DNA from: Qipengyuania pelagi
GTDB lineage: Bacteria > Pseudomonadota > Alphaproteobacteria > Sphingomonadales > Sphingomonadaceae
NCBI RefSeq assembly: GCF_009827295.1
Contig: NZ_WTYD01000001.1
Location: 1,364,001-1,428,000, forward strand
Direction: 5' to 3'
Length of the DNA stretch: 64,000 bases
This document shows positions 17,618 to 25,872 of this stretch, one piece after another; position 1 is the first letter of the stretch; each line of letters starts with the position of its first letter. The notes beneath the pieces are model-generated. The model saw only the letters and a list, made by a program, of their open reading frames with translations. It had not been told where the DNA came from and did not search any database. Made by a program: the position numbers and the translations under genes.

Positions 17618-20077
17618 TCAAGCACTCCCACGCGAAAAGGCGTTCTTCGTCTTCAGGCTCGGCGCTTCCTTCCACGGCTCGTCCGGCCAGCGGTGTTTGG
17701 GATAGCGGCCCTTCATCTCCTTTTTCACCTCCGCCCAGCTGCCGCGCCAGAACCCGGCGAGGTCGCGCGTCGACTGGATCGGGCGTCCGGCGGGGCTCGT
17801 CAGCTTGAGCAGCAGCGGTGTGCCGCCGTTCTCCGGTCCGACCATCGGGTGGCGCTCGAGACCGAACAGCGCCTGCACGCGCACCTCCACGCTCGGTGCC
17901 TCGTCCCCGGTATAATCGATCGCGTGATGCGTCCCTGCGGGCGACACGAATTCGCGCGGGGCGATCCGGTCGAGGCGCTGGCGCGAGTCCCAATCGAGGA
18001 GATTCAGGACCGCTTCGACCAGTCGGCCTGTCGCCACGCCGAGATCGCGGCGGCCCGAAAGCAGGGGCGCGAGCCAGAGATCGGCGCTGTCCGCCAGTGC
18101 CTCTTTCGAAAGCGCGCCGATCCCGGCATGGCGCGCCCGCGCCAGCAGCGCCTCGGGCAGGATCGTCCCCAGCCTCTCCCGCGCCTTATCCACAAGCATG
18201 TCCACAATCGCCGCAGGATCAGGACTGGGATCGGGGCCGCTCGACAATCTGATCGCGCCCAGCCGTCGTTCCAGTCGCGCTTCGACCCGCTGCTCGTCCT
18301 CGTTCCAGTTGAGCACTGAGGCGCGCTCGATCAAATCCGGGAAATGCGCTTCGATATCGGCCAGTTCCAGTTGCGCCGCCGAGGTGATCCGCGCGCCACG
18401 GGCCTGTCCCTGCGCATCGGCGACGATCAGCCATTCCGCGCGCGCCAGAGGGGACGCCGGGTCGAGCACGAAGCCCCGACCGCCTGCCGCGATCCAATGT
18501 TCGCCCGAAGCATCGCGACGCTTGGCGATAAAATCCGGGCGCGCCGCAGCGAGGAAGATCGCGGGATTGTCGGCGTCCGCGATTGATCTGTCCGGCTCGC
18601 CTTCCTCCCCGATCAATTTCCTCGCGCGATCGGCCCAACCCTTCGCCAATGTCCGGCTCGCTTGCGACCGAGGGCTCCCGTCGCTTCGCCAGCGAGCGAG
18701 GCGCGCGGCCAGATCCTCGCCCCGCCCGCCCAGGCCGCGCTCCTGCGTCAGCAACAGCAGTTCGGCAGCCTCCCGCGCCCGCCCGGCCCTCCCTCCATAC
18801 AGCACCGCCGCTGCGCCCTCGGGATCGAGCGGCATGGCGGCCAGCCGCGATCCGAACCCGGTGATCCGCCCATCGGCGTCGAGCGCGCCAAGCTTCTCCA
18901 ACCGCTTCCGCGCCGAGGCGAGCGAGGCCTCGGGCGGCGGATCGAGCCAGCGCAGATCGCACGGATCGCTGCCCCATTGGGCGATCTTCAGAACGAGCGG
19001 CGCGAGATCGGCGGTGACGATCTCGGGCGCGTCATAGGGGGGGCGCCCCTTGTGACCGCCCTCCTCCCACAAGCGATACGCGGTTCCCGGCCCCTGCCGC
19101 GCCGCCCTTCCCGCACGCTGGGCGGCAGCGGCCTGGCTGGCGCGGGCGGTGACCAAATGCGTCGAGCCCGCCGCGCGATCGAATTCGGCGCGGCGCGACA
19201 GCCCGCTATCGATCACGATCGTAACACCATCCAACGTCAGCGAGGTCTCAGCGATAGCGGTCGCCAGAACGATGCGCCGCCTGCCTTCGGGATCGCGCCG
19301 GATGGCGGCGCGCTGGCCGGACGACTCGACCTGACCGTGTAGGGGTAGGACAAGCGCATTGGGCAGTCTGGTCTCGACTCGCTCGCGCACGCGCTCGATC
19401 TCGCCAACACCGGGGAGGAAAGCGAGGATATCGCCCGCCCGCTCGCGCCATGCGAGCGCAATCGCATCGGCCATCGCATCCTCGATCCGCTGCTGGGGCG
19501 AACTGCCCAGCCATGCGATTTCGAGCGGAAAGGCGCGCCCTTCGCTTTCGATCACCGGGGCATCCGCCGCGAGAAGGCGGGCGAACCGGCTTCCGTCGAT
19601 TGTCGCCGACATGACGAGGACGCGCAGATCCTCGCGCAGTACCGACTGGCTCTCCAGCGCGAGGGCGAGGCCGAGATCGCTGTCGAGATGGCGCTCATGC
19701 GCCTCGTCGAACAGGACCGCGGACACGCCGGACAATTCGGGATCGTCGAGGATGCGATTGACGAAGATCGCCTCGGTGACGACGAGGATGCGGGTCCGGG
19801 AGGATGTCTTGCTGTCGAGCCGGGTCAGATAGCCGACCGTCTCGCCCGGCTTCTCGCCGAACTGCGCCGCCATCCGCTCCGCCGCCGCGCGCGCCGCGAC
19901 CCGGCGCGGGCTGGTGAGGATGACTTGCCCCTCGCACCAGTCCTCCGCGATCAAGGCGGGCGCCACAGCCGTCGTCTTACCCGCCCCCGGCGGCGCGACG
20001 AGCACGGCGCCGGTCTGCGCGCGCAGTGCGGCCAGAAGATCGGGCAGTACCGCGTGGATGGGAAGGGTGGAAACCAT
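17618..20077 (-). CDS. hrpB: ATP-dependent DEAH-box helicase HrpB
   Basis: The protein (about 819 residues) is a DEAH/DExH helicase: Walker A PPGAGKTTAV, DEAHERHLDSD, and SATIDGSRF in the first RecA domain, then the helicase C domain with TAIAETSLTLDG and QRAGRAARQGPG, and the HrpB-specific C-terminal domain ending YPKHRWPDEPW. The E. coli homologue is non-essential and its substrate is not firmly known, so a role in RNA handling is inferred. The start at 20077 (MVSTLPIHAVLPDLLAAL) is preferred; a further in-frame start lies at 20104. Confidence 0.93.
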   Translation of the reverse strand: MVSTLPIHAVLPDLLAALRAQTGAVLVAPPGAGKTTAVAPALIAEDWCEGQVILTSPRRVAARAAAERMAAQFGEKPGETVGYLTRLDSKTSSRTRILVVTEAIFVNRILDDPELSGVSAVLFDEAHERHLDSDLGLALALESQSVLREDLRVLVMSATIDGSRFARLLAADAPVIESEGRAFPLEIAWLGSSPQQRIEDAMADAIALAWRERAGDILAFLPGVGEIERVRERVETRLPNALVLPLHGQVESSGQRAAIRRDPEGRRRIVLATAIAETSLTLDGVTIVIDSGLSRRAEFDRAAGSTHLVTARASQAAAAQRAGRAARQGPGTAYRLWEEGGHKGRPPYDAPEIVTADLAPLVLKIAQWGSDPCDLRWLDPPPEASLASARKRLEKLGALDADGRITGFGSRLAAMPLDPEGAAAVLYGGRAGRAREAAELLLLTQERGLGGRGEDLAARLARWRSDGSPRSQASRTLAKGWADRARKLIGEEGEPDRSIADADNPAIFLAAARPDFIAKRRDASGEHWIAAGGRGFVLDPASPLARAEWLIVADAQGQARGARITSAAQLELADIEAHFPDLIERASVLNWNEDEQRVEARLERRLGAIRLSSGPDPSPDPAAIVDMLVDKARERLGTILPEALLARARHAGIGALSKEALADSADLWLAPLLSGRRDLGVATGRLVEAVLNLLDWDSRQRLDRIAPREFVSPAGTHHAIDYTGDEAPSVEVRVQALFGLERHPMVGPENGGTPLLLKLTSPAGRPIQSTRDLAGFWRGSWAEVKKEMKGRYPKHRWPDEPWKEAPSLKTKNAFSRGSA

Positions 20078-20179
20078 GCCGACTGCGTAGTCATGGTCGC
20101 ACAAATTTTGGAGCGCTAATTCGGCGAAGGCGCCAAGTCGGTAAATCGACCCGGCGCCTCCGAACTTTTTTGCGTGTTA

Positions 20180-20404
20180 TCAGTCGAGTCGGAGGCCGAA
20201 TGTACGGTTCTGTGGTCCCTGATAGGTGTCGCCAGGGCAATAAGCCTGCAATTGAGTTTGGACACAACGCTCCACATCGGGATCGTTGTAGCAGATCAGA
20301 TCTCGGACGTTTTGCTCACAATCGCCGACAGTTTCCTGAGCCGAAACGGTCGTAGAACAGGTGAGCAAAAGACCTGCCAGAACGGACATACCGAATGTTT
20401 GCAT
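20180..20404 (-). CDS. Small exported cysteine-containing protein
   Basis: The 74-residue protein has a clear signal peptide (MQTFGMSVLAGLLLTCSTTVSAQ, cleavage after SAQ) and a mature part of about 50 residues with four cysteines (GDCEQ, LICYN, ERCVQ, AYCPG), likely two disulfides. An AAGGAG ribosome binding site lies at proper spacing, which supports a real gene. I recognise no family. It is a monocistronic gene between hrpB and the prenyl diphosphate synthase gene, on the same strand as both. Confidence 0.6.
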   Translation of the reverse strand: MQTFGMSVLAGLLLTCSTTVSAQETVGDCEQNVRDLICYNDPDVERCVQTQLQAYCPGDTYQGPQNRTFGLRLD

Positions 20405-20507
20405 GACACTTTCTCCTTCGCGTCAGATCGACGCAAAGGAGATCGTACATATTCGGATGGTTAAGTCAGCGCCGATGGGAATTAAGACTTTGTAATCCCG
20501 GTTTTTG

Positions 20508-21524
20508 TTAATAGCCCCGCGCCACCGCGAAACGCGCCGCTTCCACCATGGCCTGCCGCGCCTTGCCATCTGGGAAGATTGCCAGCGCATCCACCGCGCG
20601 CTGGGCGAAATGGCGTGCCCGGTCGCGCGTGTCGGACAAGGCGTCGTGCCGGGCGATCAGCGCGCAGGCGTGGTCGAGATCGGCGTCGCTGGTGCGGTGC
20701 CCGATGATCGCATCCCGCCAGAAGGCGCGCTCTTCCTCGCTGCCGCGCGCATAGGCGAGGATCACGGGAAGCGTCATCTTGCCCTCGCGGAAATCGTCAC
20801 CGCGATCCTTGCCCATCGCGGCGGCATCCGAATCGTAATCGATCGCATCGTCGACCAGCTGGAAGGCGACGCCGAGATTGCGGCCATACTCGTCGAGCGC
20901 CTGCTCCTTCTCCTCGTCACACTCGGCGACGACCGCCGCGATCCGGGCGGCGGCGGCGAAGAGCGCGGCCGTCTTGGCGCGGATGATGCCGAGATAGCGC
21001 TGCTCGCTGGTTTCGATGCGGCGCTGGGCGGTGAGCTGGTCGACCTCGCCTTCCGCGATGATTGCGCTGGCGCCGGAGAGGATTTTGAGCACCTTGAGCG
21101 ATCCGTCTTCGGTCATCAGCTCGAAGCTGCGGCTGAACAGGAAATCGCCCACCAAAACGGTCGCGGGATTGCCGAAGATGATGTTCGCCGCTGCCTTGCC
21201 GCGACGCATCTCGCTTCCATCGACGACATCGTCATGCAGCAGGGTCGCGGTGTGGATGAATTCGACCGCCGCGGCCAGCTTGTGATGGCGGCTGCCCTGA
21301 TAGCCCACGAGCTCCGCACCGGCGAGCGTGAGCATCGGGCGAAGGCGCTTGCCCCCGCCGGAGATCAGATGCCCCGCGAGAGCCGGGATCAAGGGGATCT
21401 CGCTCTGCATCCGGCCGAGTATGACCGAATTGACCGCGTTCATGCCCTGCGCGGTCAAAGCCAGCATGGGATCGAGTGAAGGGTCCGATCGACGATCGTG
21501 GAGGGGAATGATATCGGCGCTCAT
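20508..21524 (-). CDS. ispB: Long-chain trans-prenyl diphosphate synthase (ubiquinone side chain)
   Basis: The 338-residue enzyme extends farnesyl diphosphate with isopentenyl units to the ubiquinone tail. The first aspartate motif DDVVD is at 98-102 in LLHDDVVDGSEMRRG and the second is VDDAIDYDSD. The residues before the first motif are small (HTAT), which fits a long product; octaprenyl or decaprenyl cannot be told apart by eye, though Q10 is usual in alphaproteobacteria. It is divergent from the chorismate mutase gene with a 65-base shared promoter region. Confidence 0.92.
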   Translation of the reverse strand: MSADIIPLHDRRSDPSLDPMLALTAQGMNAVNSVILGRMQSEIPLIPALAGHLISGGGKRLRPMLTLAGAELVGYQGSRHHKLAAAVEFIHTATLLHDDVVDGSEMRRGKAAANIIFGNPATVLVGDFLFSRSFELMTEDGSLKVLKILSGASAIIAEGEVDQLTAQRRIETSEQRYLGIIRAKTAALFAAAARIAAVVAECDEEKEQALDEYGRNLGVAFQLVDDAIDYDSDAAAMGKDRGDDFREGKMTLPVILAYARGSEEERAFWRDAIIGHRTSDADLDHACALIARHDALSDTRDRARHFAQRAVDALAIFPDGKARQAMVEAARFAVARGY

Positions 21525-21589
21525 CTGGGACCGGCAATGGGGAGGCTGACCGGGCTTGGCAAGTGCACATTTATTGCTAGCTTGGCGCG

Positions 21590-21922
21590 ATGCCTCGCGA
21601 AACGCCCTCTGCTCGCCCGATATCGGCGCAGTCTCCTGCCGAAGATGCGGTGCTGGCCGGCTATCGCAAGAGCATCGACAATATCGACGCCGCGCTGATC
21701 CACATGCTCGCCGAACGCTTCCGCATCACCCAGGCGGTGGGCGCCTACAAGGCGAAGGCCGCCCTGCCGCCCGCCGATCCGGGCCGCGAGCACGCCCAGA
21801 TCGCACGCCTGCGCGCGCTTGCGCAGGATGCCGAACTCGACCCGGAATTCAGTGAAAAATTCCTGCGCTTCATCATCGATGAGGTGATCCGGCACCACGA
21901 GAAGGCGCGCGCGAGCACCTGA
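21590..21922 (+). CDS. Chorismate mutase (AroQ class, monofunctional)
   Basis: The 110-residue all-helical protein converts chorismate to prephenate for phenylalanine and tyrosine synthesis. It has the AroQ pattern YRKSIDNIDAALIHMLAERF, KAKAALPPADPGRE and the C-terminal helix FIIDEVIRHH. No periplasmic signal is present, so it is cytosolic. It stands alone rather than fused to prephenate dehydratase. The 20-residue N-terminal leader before the first helix is poorly conserved, so a slightly later start is possible. Confidence 0.9.
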   Translation: MPRETPSARPISAQSPAEDAVLAGYRKSIDNIDAALIHMLAERFRITQAVGAYKAKAALPPADPGREHAQIARLRALAQDAELDPEFSEKFLRFIIDEVIRHHEKARAST

Positions 21923-22069
21923 TTGGCCGACCAATACGGTCGGATTGTGGCCAAAATGCTGCAATTTTGGTGATTGGGTTCCACTTTCTCGACATTGCTC
22001 GGCAAAGGGTTGAAAGGATACGAGCAATTCCGTATCGACCCAACTCGATTTTCTCATAGGGGATTTGAT

Positions 22070-22282
22070 ATGAAGTTTAGCAAGCTTGCACTGGCCGCTT
22101 CTGCTGCCAGCGTTGCCTTGGGTTCGATTGCTGGTCAGGCCGCGGCAGCGGACCGCTCGGTCGCGCCGATCGAAGGCGAGTCGGAACTTGGCGGTGGGAT
22201 CGGCCTGCTCCTGGGCTTTTTCATCGTGGCACTGGCCGTTGGCCTGGTTGCCAGCGACGATGAAGGCCCTGTCAGCCCGTAA
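22070..22282 (+). CDS. Small exported or membrane protein of unknown function
   Basis: The 70-residue protein has a signal-like N-terminus (MKFSKLALAASAASVALG, with cleavage near AAA) followed by a second hydrophobic segment GGGIGLLLGFFIVALAVGLVA and an acidic tail SDDEGPVSP. Similar short proteins occur in Sphingomonadales, as far as I recall, without known function. AGGGGAT precedes the ATG. A strong terminator follows. It is probably membrane-anchored by the second segment. Confidence 0.7.
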   Translation: MKFSKLALAASAASVALGSIAGQAAAADRSVAPIEGESELGGGIGLLLGFFIVALAVGLVASDDEGPVSP

Positions 22283-22310
22283 TCGTTTTCAACGAGCGAT
22301 ATGAAAAAGA

Positions 22311-22343
22311 AAAACGGGGTCGGATTTCTGATCCCGTTTTTTA
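22311..22343. terminator. Bidirectional intrinsic terminator
   Basis: The stem AAAAACGGG(G)TC / GATCCCGTTTTT with a loop of about nine bases lies between the convergent small membrane protein gene and the histidine kinase gene, with a T-run on the plus side and the A-run that becomes a T-run on the minus side. Confidence 0.9.
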
Positions 22344-22351
22344 TTGCTTAT

Positions 22352-23800
22352 TCAGGTTGAGGGAACGCTTTCAATAAAGCCGGAAGAGCCCCCGGCGCGT
22401 GGCAATGCCAGCTTGACCAGCAAGCCGCCTAGATCCTCGCTCTCCGCCAGCGAGACCGTGCCGCCATAGATTTCCGCCACGTCGCGCACGATCGCAAGCC
22501 CAAGGCCCGTGCCCGGCTTGCCCGTATCGAGCCGCGCCCCCCGATCGAATATGCGCGGCCATTCTTCTTCGGGAATGCCCATCCCGTCATCCTCGATCCA
22601 GATGACGCAATGCGGGGACAGCGGTTCGGCATCGACCGTCACGAACACGCTTCCCCCGCCATATTTCGCTGCATTCTCGATGAGATTGCCAAGAATTTCG
22701 TCGAGATCCTGCCGCTCCATCGCAGCGATCGCGTCCTTGTTGCCGTCAAGATCGAAGCGCGTGCGCTCGTAGATGCGCGTCACCGCGCGCAGCACGCTTT
22801 CCACGCTCGGCCAAATCTCGGCACGCGAATGTCCGCTTGCGCGCCGCCCCACCGCACGCGCGCGGGCGAGGTGGTGTTCGACATGGCGCTGCATCGTCTT
22901 GGTCTCGCGACAGACGAGGTCGGACAGCTTGGGATCGTGGGCGGTCGCGGCATTGGTCAGCACGGTGAGCGGCGTCTTCAGCGCATGGGCGAGATTGCCG
23001 GCATGGGTGCGCGCTTCTTCGGCCTGACGCTCGGAATGCGCAAGCAGGGCGTTGACCTCCTCGACCAGAGGCTGGACTTCCAGCGGGAGCGGCTCGTCGA
23101 TCCGGTTGGCGCCCGCGCTGCGCATATCCTGGATCGCCGCCCGCACCCGGCGCAGCGGGCTGAGGCCGATCCAGTTCTGAAGAACTGCGAGCGCGAACAG
23201 TCCCAGTCCGAGCAGGGCAAAGCTCCAGACGAGGATCGCACGGATGCGGGCGATCTGGTCGTCCAATTGCTGCCTCGCGGAGGCGACCGCGAAGGTCCAG
23301 CGCGCGTCGCTGTCGGGAAGGATGACAGTACGCTGGGCGATACGCAGAGGCTCGTCCGCGAATTGCTGGCTGTCGTAGAAACGCGGATCGAAATTGTCGG
23401 CATCGCGCCGGATTTCCAGCGTGTTGTCCCACAGCGATCGCGAAGGATAGCCTTCCTTCCCCGGCGCGCTGATCTGATAATACAGCCCGCTATTGGGTTC
23501 GAGAAAGCGCGGCTCCCCCAGAACGCGGTTGAAATAGACCTCGCCATCGAGGTCGATTTCGGCCGTCACGATCATGGCGTTCAGCAGATATTCGAGCTGG
23601 TCGTCGAAATTGCGCTCGACCAGATTGGTGAGCGTCCGGTCCAGCGCAAAGCCACCTGCCAGCAGCAGGACGGCGATCCACCCCGCCGCGATCGCCATCA
23701 TGCGGCGCGCGAGGCTGCCTTCGACCTTCGTGCCCTTGGCGCGCGCCTGCTCCGGCGTTACCGCACCGGCACCGCCCGCGTCGACAGGCGGTCCAGGCAC
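22352..23800 (-). CDS. Two-component sensor histidine kinase
   Basis: The kinase has two transmembrane segments flanking a periplasmic domain of about 135 residues, a HAMP-like linker (LRRVRAAIQDMRS), the H-box NLAHALKTPLTVL with the phosphorylated His, and the ATPase N, G1 and G2 boxes (NLIENAAKYGGG, WIEDDGMGIP, GTGLGLAIVRD). This order resembles PhoQ-like kinases. The frame opens at a TTG at 23887, an ATG at 23878 and a GTG at 23800; the GTG, just after the regulator stop, is chosen, but the earlier starts overlapping the regulator by up to 77 bases cannot be excluded. Confidence 0.85.
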   Translation of the reverse strand: MPGPPVDAGGAGAVTPEQARAKGTKVEGSLARRMMAIAAGWIAVLLLAGGFALDRTLTNLVERNFDDQLEYLLNAMIVTAEIDLDGEVYFNRVLGEPRFLEPNSGLYYQISAPGKEGYPSRSLWDNTLEIRRDADNFDPRFYDSQQFADEPLRIAQRTVILPDSDARWTFAVASARQQLDDQIARIRAILVWSFALLGLGLFALAVLQNWIGLSPLRRVRAAIQDMRSAGANRIDEPLPLEVQPLVEEVNALLAHSERQAEEARTHAGNLAHALKTPLTVLTNAATAHDPKLSDLVCRETKTMQRHVEHHLARARAVGRRASGHSRAEIWPSVESVLRAVTRIYERTRFDLDGNKDAIAAMERQDLDEILGNLIENAAKYGGGSVFVTVDAEPLSPHCVIWIEDDGMGIPEEEWPRIFDRGARLDTGKPGTGLGLAIVRDVAEIYGGTVSLAESEDLGGLLVKLALPRAGGSSGFIESVPST

Positions 23801-23810
23801 AGGCCCGGCG

Positions 23811-24488
23811 TCAGGCGCGTGGCTGGTCGGCGGGATCGTCGAGCGAGTAGCCAAGGCCGCGGATCGTGGTGATGACATCCGCGCCAAGCTTCTTGCGGAT
23901 GCGGGTAACGAAGACCTCGATCGTGTTCGAATCGCGGTCGAAATCCTGATCGTAGATATGTTCGATCAGTTCGGTGCGGCTGACCACCTTGCCCTTGTGG
24001 TGCATCAGGTAGCTCAGCAGCTTGTATTCCTGCGCAGTCAGCTTGACCGGCTCGCCGTTCAGCGTGACGCGGCCCGAGCGCGTGTCGAGGCGCACGTCGC
24101 CCGCCGTCAGTTCGGCGCTGGTATTGCCCGACGCGCGCCGGATCAGCGCCCGCAGGCGCGCGATCAGCTCCTCGGTCTGGAACGGCTTGGCGAGATAATC
24201 GTCCGCGCCCGCATCCAGTCCTGCGACCTTGTCGCTCCAGCTGTCGCGAGCGGTCAGGACCAGAACCGGGAAGCCCCGCCCTTCCCTGCGCCACATGCCG
24301 AGCACGGTCAGGCCGTCGATTTCGGGCAGGCCGAGATCGAGGATCACCGCGTCGTAATCCTCGGTACTGCCGAGGAAATGTCCGTCCTCGCCATCGGTGG
24401 ACAGGTCCACCGCATAGCCGTTCTGCTCCAATGTCGACTTGAGCTGCTGGCCGAGCGTGGGCTCGTCCTCGACGATCAGAATCCTCAT
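23811..24488 (-). CDS. OmpR/PhoB-family response regulator
   Basis: The 225-residue regulator has a receiver domain (phosphoacceptor Asp51 in VILDLGLPEIDG, Lys101 in YLAKPF) and a C-terminal winged helix with LTAQEYKLLSYLMHHKGKVVSR and the recognition-helix region DSNTIEVFVTRIRKKL. It pairs with the kinase directly downstream. The PepSY protein gene upstream on the same strand is probably co-transcribed and may be part of the sensed pathway. The start ATG is clear. The signal is unknown. Confidence 0.95.
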   Translation of the reverse strand: MRILIVEDEPTLGQQLKSTLEQNGYAVDLSTDGEDGHFLGSTEDYDAVILDLGLPEIDGLTVLGMWRREGRGFPVLVLTARDSWSDKVAGLDAGADDYLAKPFQTEELIARLRALIRRASGNTSAELTAGDVRLDTRSGRVTLNGEPVKLTAQEYKLLSYLMHHKGKVVSRTELIEHIYDQDFDRDSNTIEVFVTRIRKKLGADVITTIRGLGYSLDDPADQPRA

Positions 24489-24610
24489 TATATCTTGGTC
24501 CCCGGTTGCGCGGTTGCGGCGTGTGGGCCGCCTGTCGCCGTGATGTCGTTCATGTACATGAACACGTCAAGCAGCCGACAGTTTCGCACGGTTGCAGCGG
24601 AAAAGGATTT

Positions 24611-24910
24611 TCAGTCGCTGCGCCCGAGCACGCGCCCGGTCCGCGCATCGACATCGACGAACAGGACGCGCCCGTCGCGGATGAATTTCAGGCGATAGGC
24701 CATGGCGGTGGAATCGTAAGCAGGGCCGAGATATTCGGCGCCGCGCATGGTGGGCACGATCCGCGCTTCGATGTCGCGCAGCGAAACCAGATTGCCCGCC
24801 CGCATCTCCTTGCGCGCCTCACCCTGTTCGCTGCGCGCCTGCGCGGCCAGGGGAGCCGCGGCCGGTATCGACAACCCTAGGGCGAGACAGGAGGCGATCA
24901 GGCTTTTCAT
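24611..24910 (-). CDS. Exported PepSY-like domain protein
   Basis: The 99-residue protein has a signal peptide (MKSLIASCLALGLSIPAAAPLAAQ) and one PepSY-type unit with LRDIEARIVPTMRGAEYLG and VDARTGRVLGRSD, which matches the family's beta-hairpin ending. Such periplasmic proteins often accompany two-component systems and may modulate proteases or the sensor. Here it is 122 bases upstream of the response regulator on the same strand, so co-regulation is likely but not proven. Confidence 0.8.
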   Translation of the reverse strand: MKSLIASCLALGLSIPAAAPLAAQARSEQGEARKEMRAGNLVSLRDIEARIVPTMRGAEYLGPAYDSTAMAYRLKFIRDGRVLFVDVDARTGRVLGRSD

Positions 24911-24977
24911 GACGCCTTCCTGCCTAGCGCGAGGGCATTGAACAAGGTGTGAATGTGCCGCTCTGCTGCGTTAAGGA

Positions 24978-25703
24978 TCAACGCGTCAGTTCATATTTGA
25001 CCGTCATCGTCACCTGCGTGCCGACCTGGCCGGGCCGGGTCGGGGTCGATATCCGGCTTCCGGTCACGACGATCGCCTGGGGCGCACGATCATACATCGG
25101 CTGCTGGAATCCCATCTGCTCCTCGACGGCAAGCAGGCGGACGCCGCTATAGCCGGCCATGCGGGCGTATTCCTCGGCCTGCGCCTGAGCCTTAGCGAAG
25201 GCGGCCTTGCGGGCCTGCGCCTTTTGCGGCTCGTCATTCACGATTTCCCAATTAGGCCCGCTGAGATTGTTGGCACCGGCGGCCACCAGCGCATCGAGCA
25301 CCGGTCCGATCCGGTCGAGATTGCGCAGATCGACGGTCACCCGGTTGGTCGCTTCGTAGCCGATGAATTCGGGCGGAAGGTTCTGGCGGTGATTATATTG
25401 CGGATTCAGCGTGATCCCCGCCGTCTGCACGCGATCTTCGGGAATACCGAGCGAATCCATGCGCTTGAGCACCCGGTCCATTTCGACCGCGTTCTGCTGC
25501 ATCGCCGCGACGGCGGTCTGCGCCCGCGTGGTGACGCCCGCGCTGATGGTCGCCTTGTCGGGATCGCCCAGGACCTGCTGCGATACCTGCAATTCCACCA
25601 CCGGTCCGTTCGCGGCGATCGAGACTTCGGCGGCATTCGCCGGGACTGCGATCAAAGCGGGCGTCAGCGCGGCGGCGGCGAGCGAGAGGGCGAAACGTTG
25701 CAT
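24978..25703 (-). CDS. SIMPL domain (DUF541) exported protein
   Basis: The 241-residue protein has a signal peptide (MQRFALSLAAAALTPALIAVPANAA) and a SIMPL/DUF541 domain with VSQQVLGDPDKATISAGVTT, the helical AVAAMQQNAVEMDRVL and the late ARKAAFAKAQAQAEEYARMAG. Related proteins are periplasmic or outer-membrane stress proteins of uncertain function. GGAG lies eight bases before the ATG at 25703; the longer frame upstream is not family-like. It ends just before the region with the divergent pepSY gene and shares no operon partner. Confidence 0.88.
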   Translation of the reverse strand: MQRFALSLAAAALTPALIAVPANAAEVSIAANGPVVELQVSQQVLGDPDKATISAGVTTRAQTAVAAMQQNAVEMDRVLKRMDSLGIPEDRVQTAGITLNPQYNHRQNLPPEFIGYEATNRVTVDLRNLDRIGPVLDALVAAGANNLSGPNWEIVNDEPQKAQARKAAFAKAQAQAEEYARMAGYSGVRLLAVEEQMGFQQPMYDRAPQAIVVTGSRISTPTRPGQVGTQVTMTVKYELTR

Positions 25704-25872
25704 GGGCGATACTCCAATCGGTGTGTTGGTGTGGCGAATGCCTATAACGCGCTTACGCCCCGCTGAACCGATGGGTTCCGCGATCGAGGCGCTATAGGCT
25801 CCGAATTGTAAGCCTCGTGAGGCCCACACCGGCCTTGCCGATCACCGCGCCCGCGCCTACCTGCCGCGCTCC

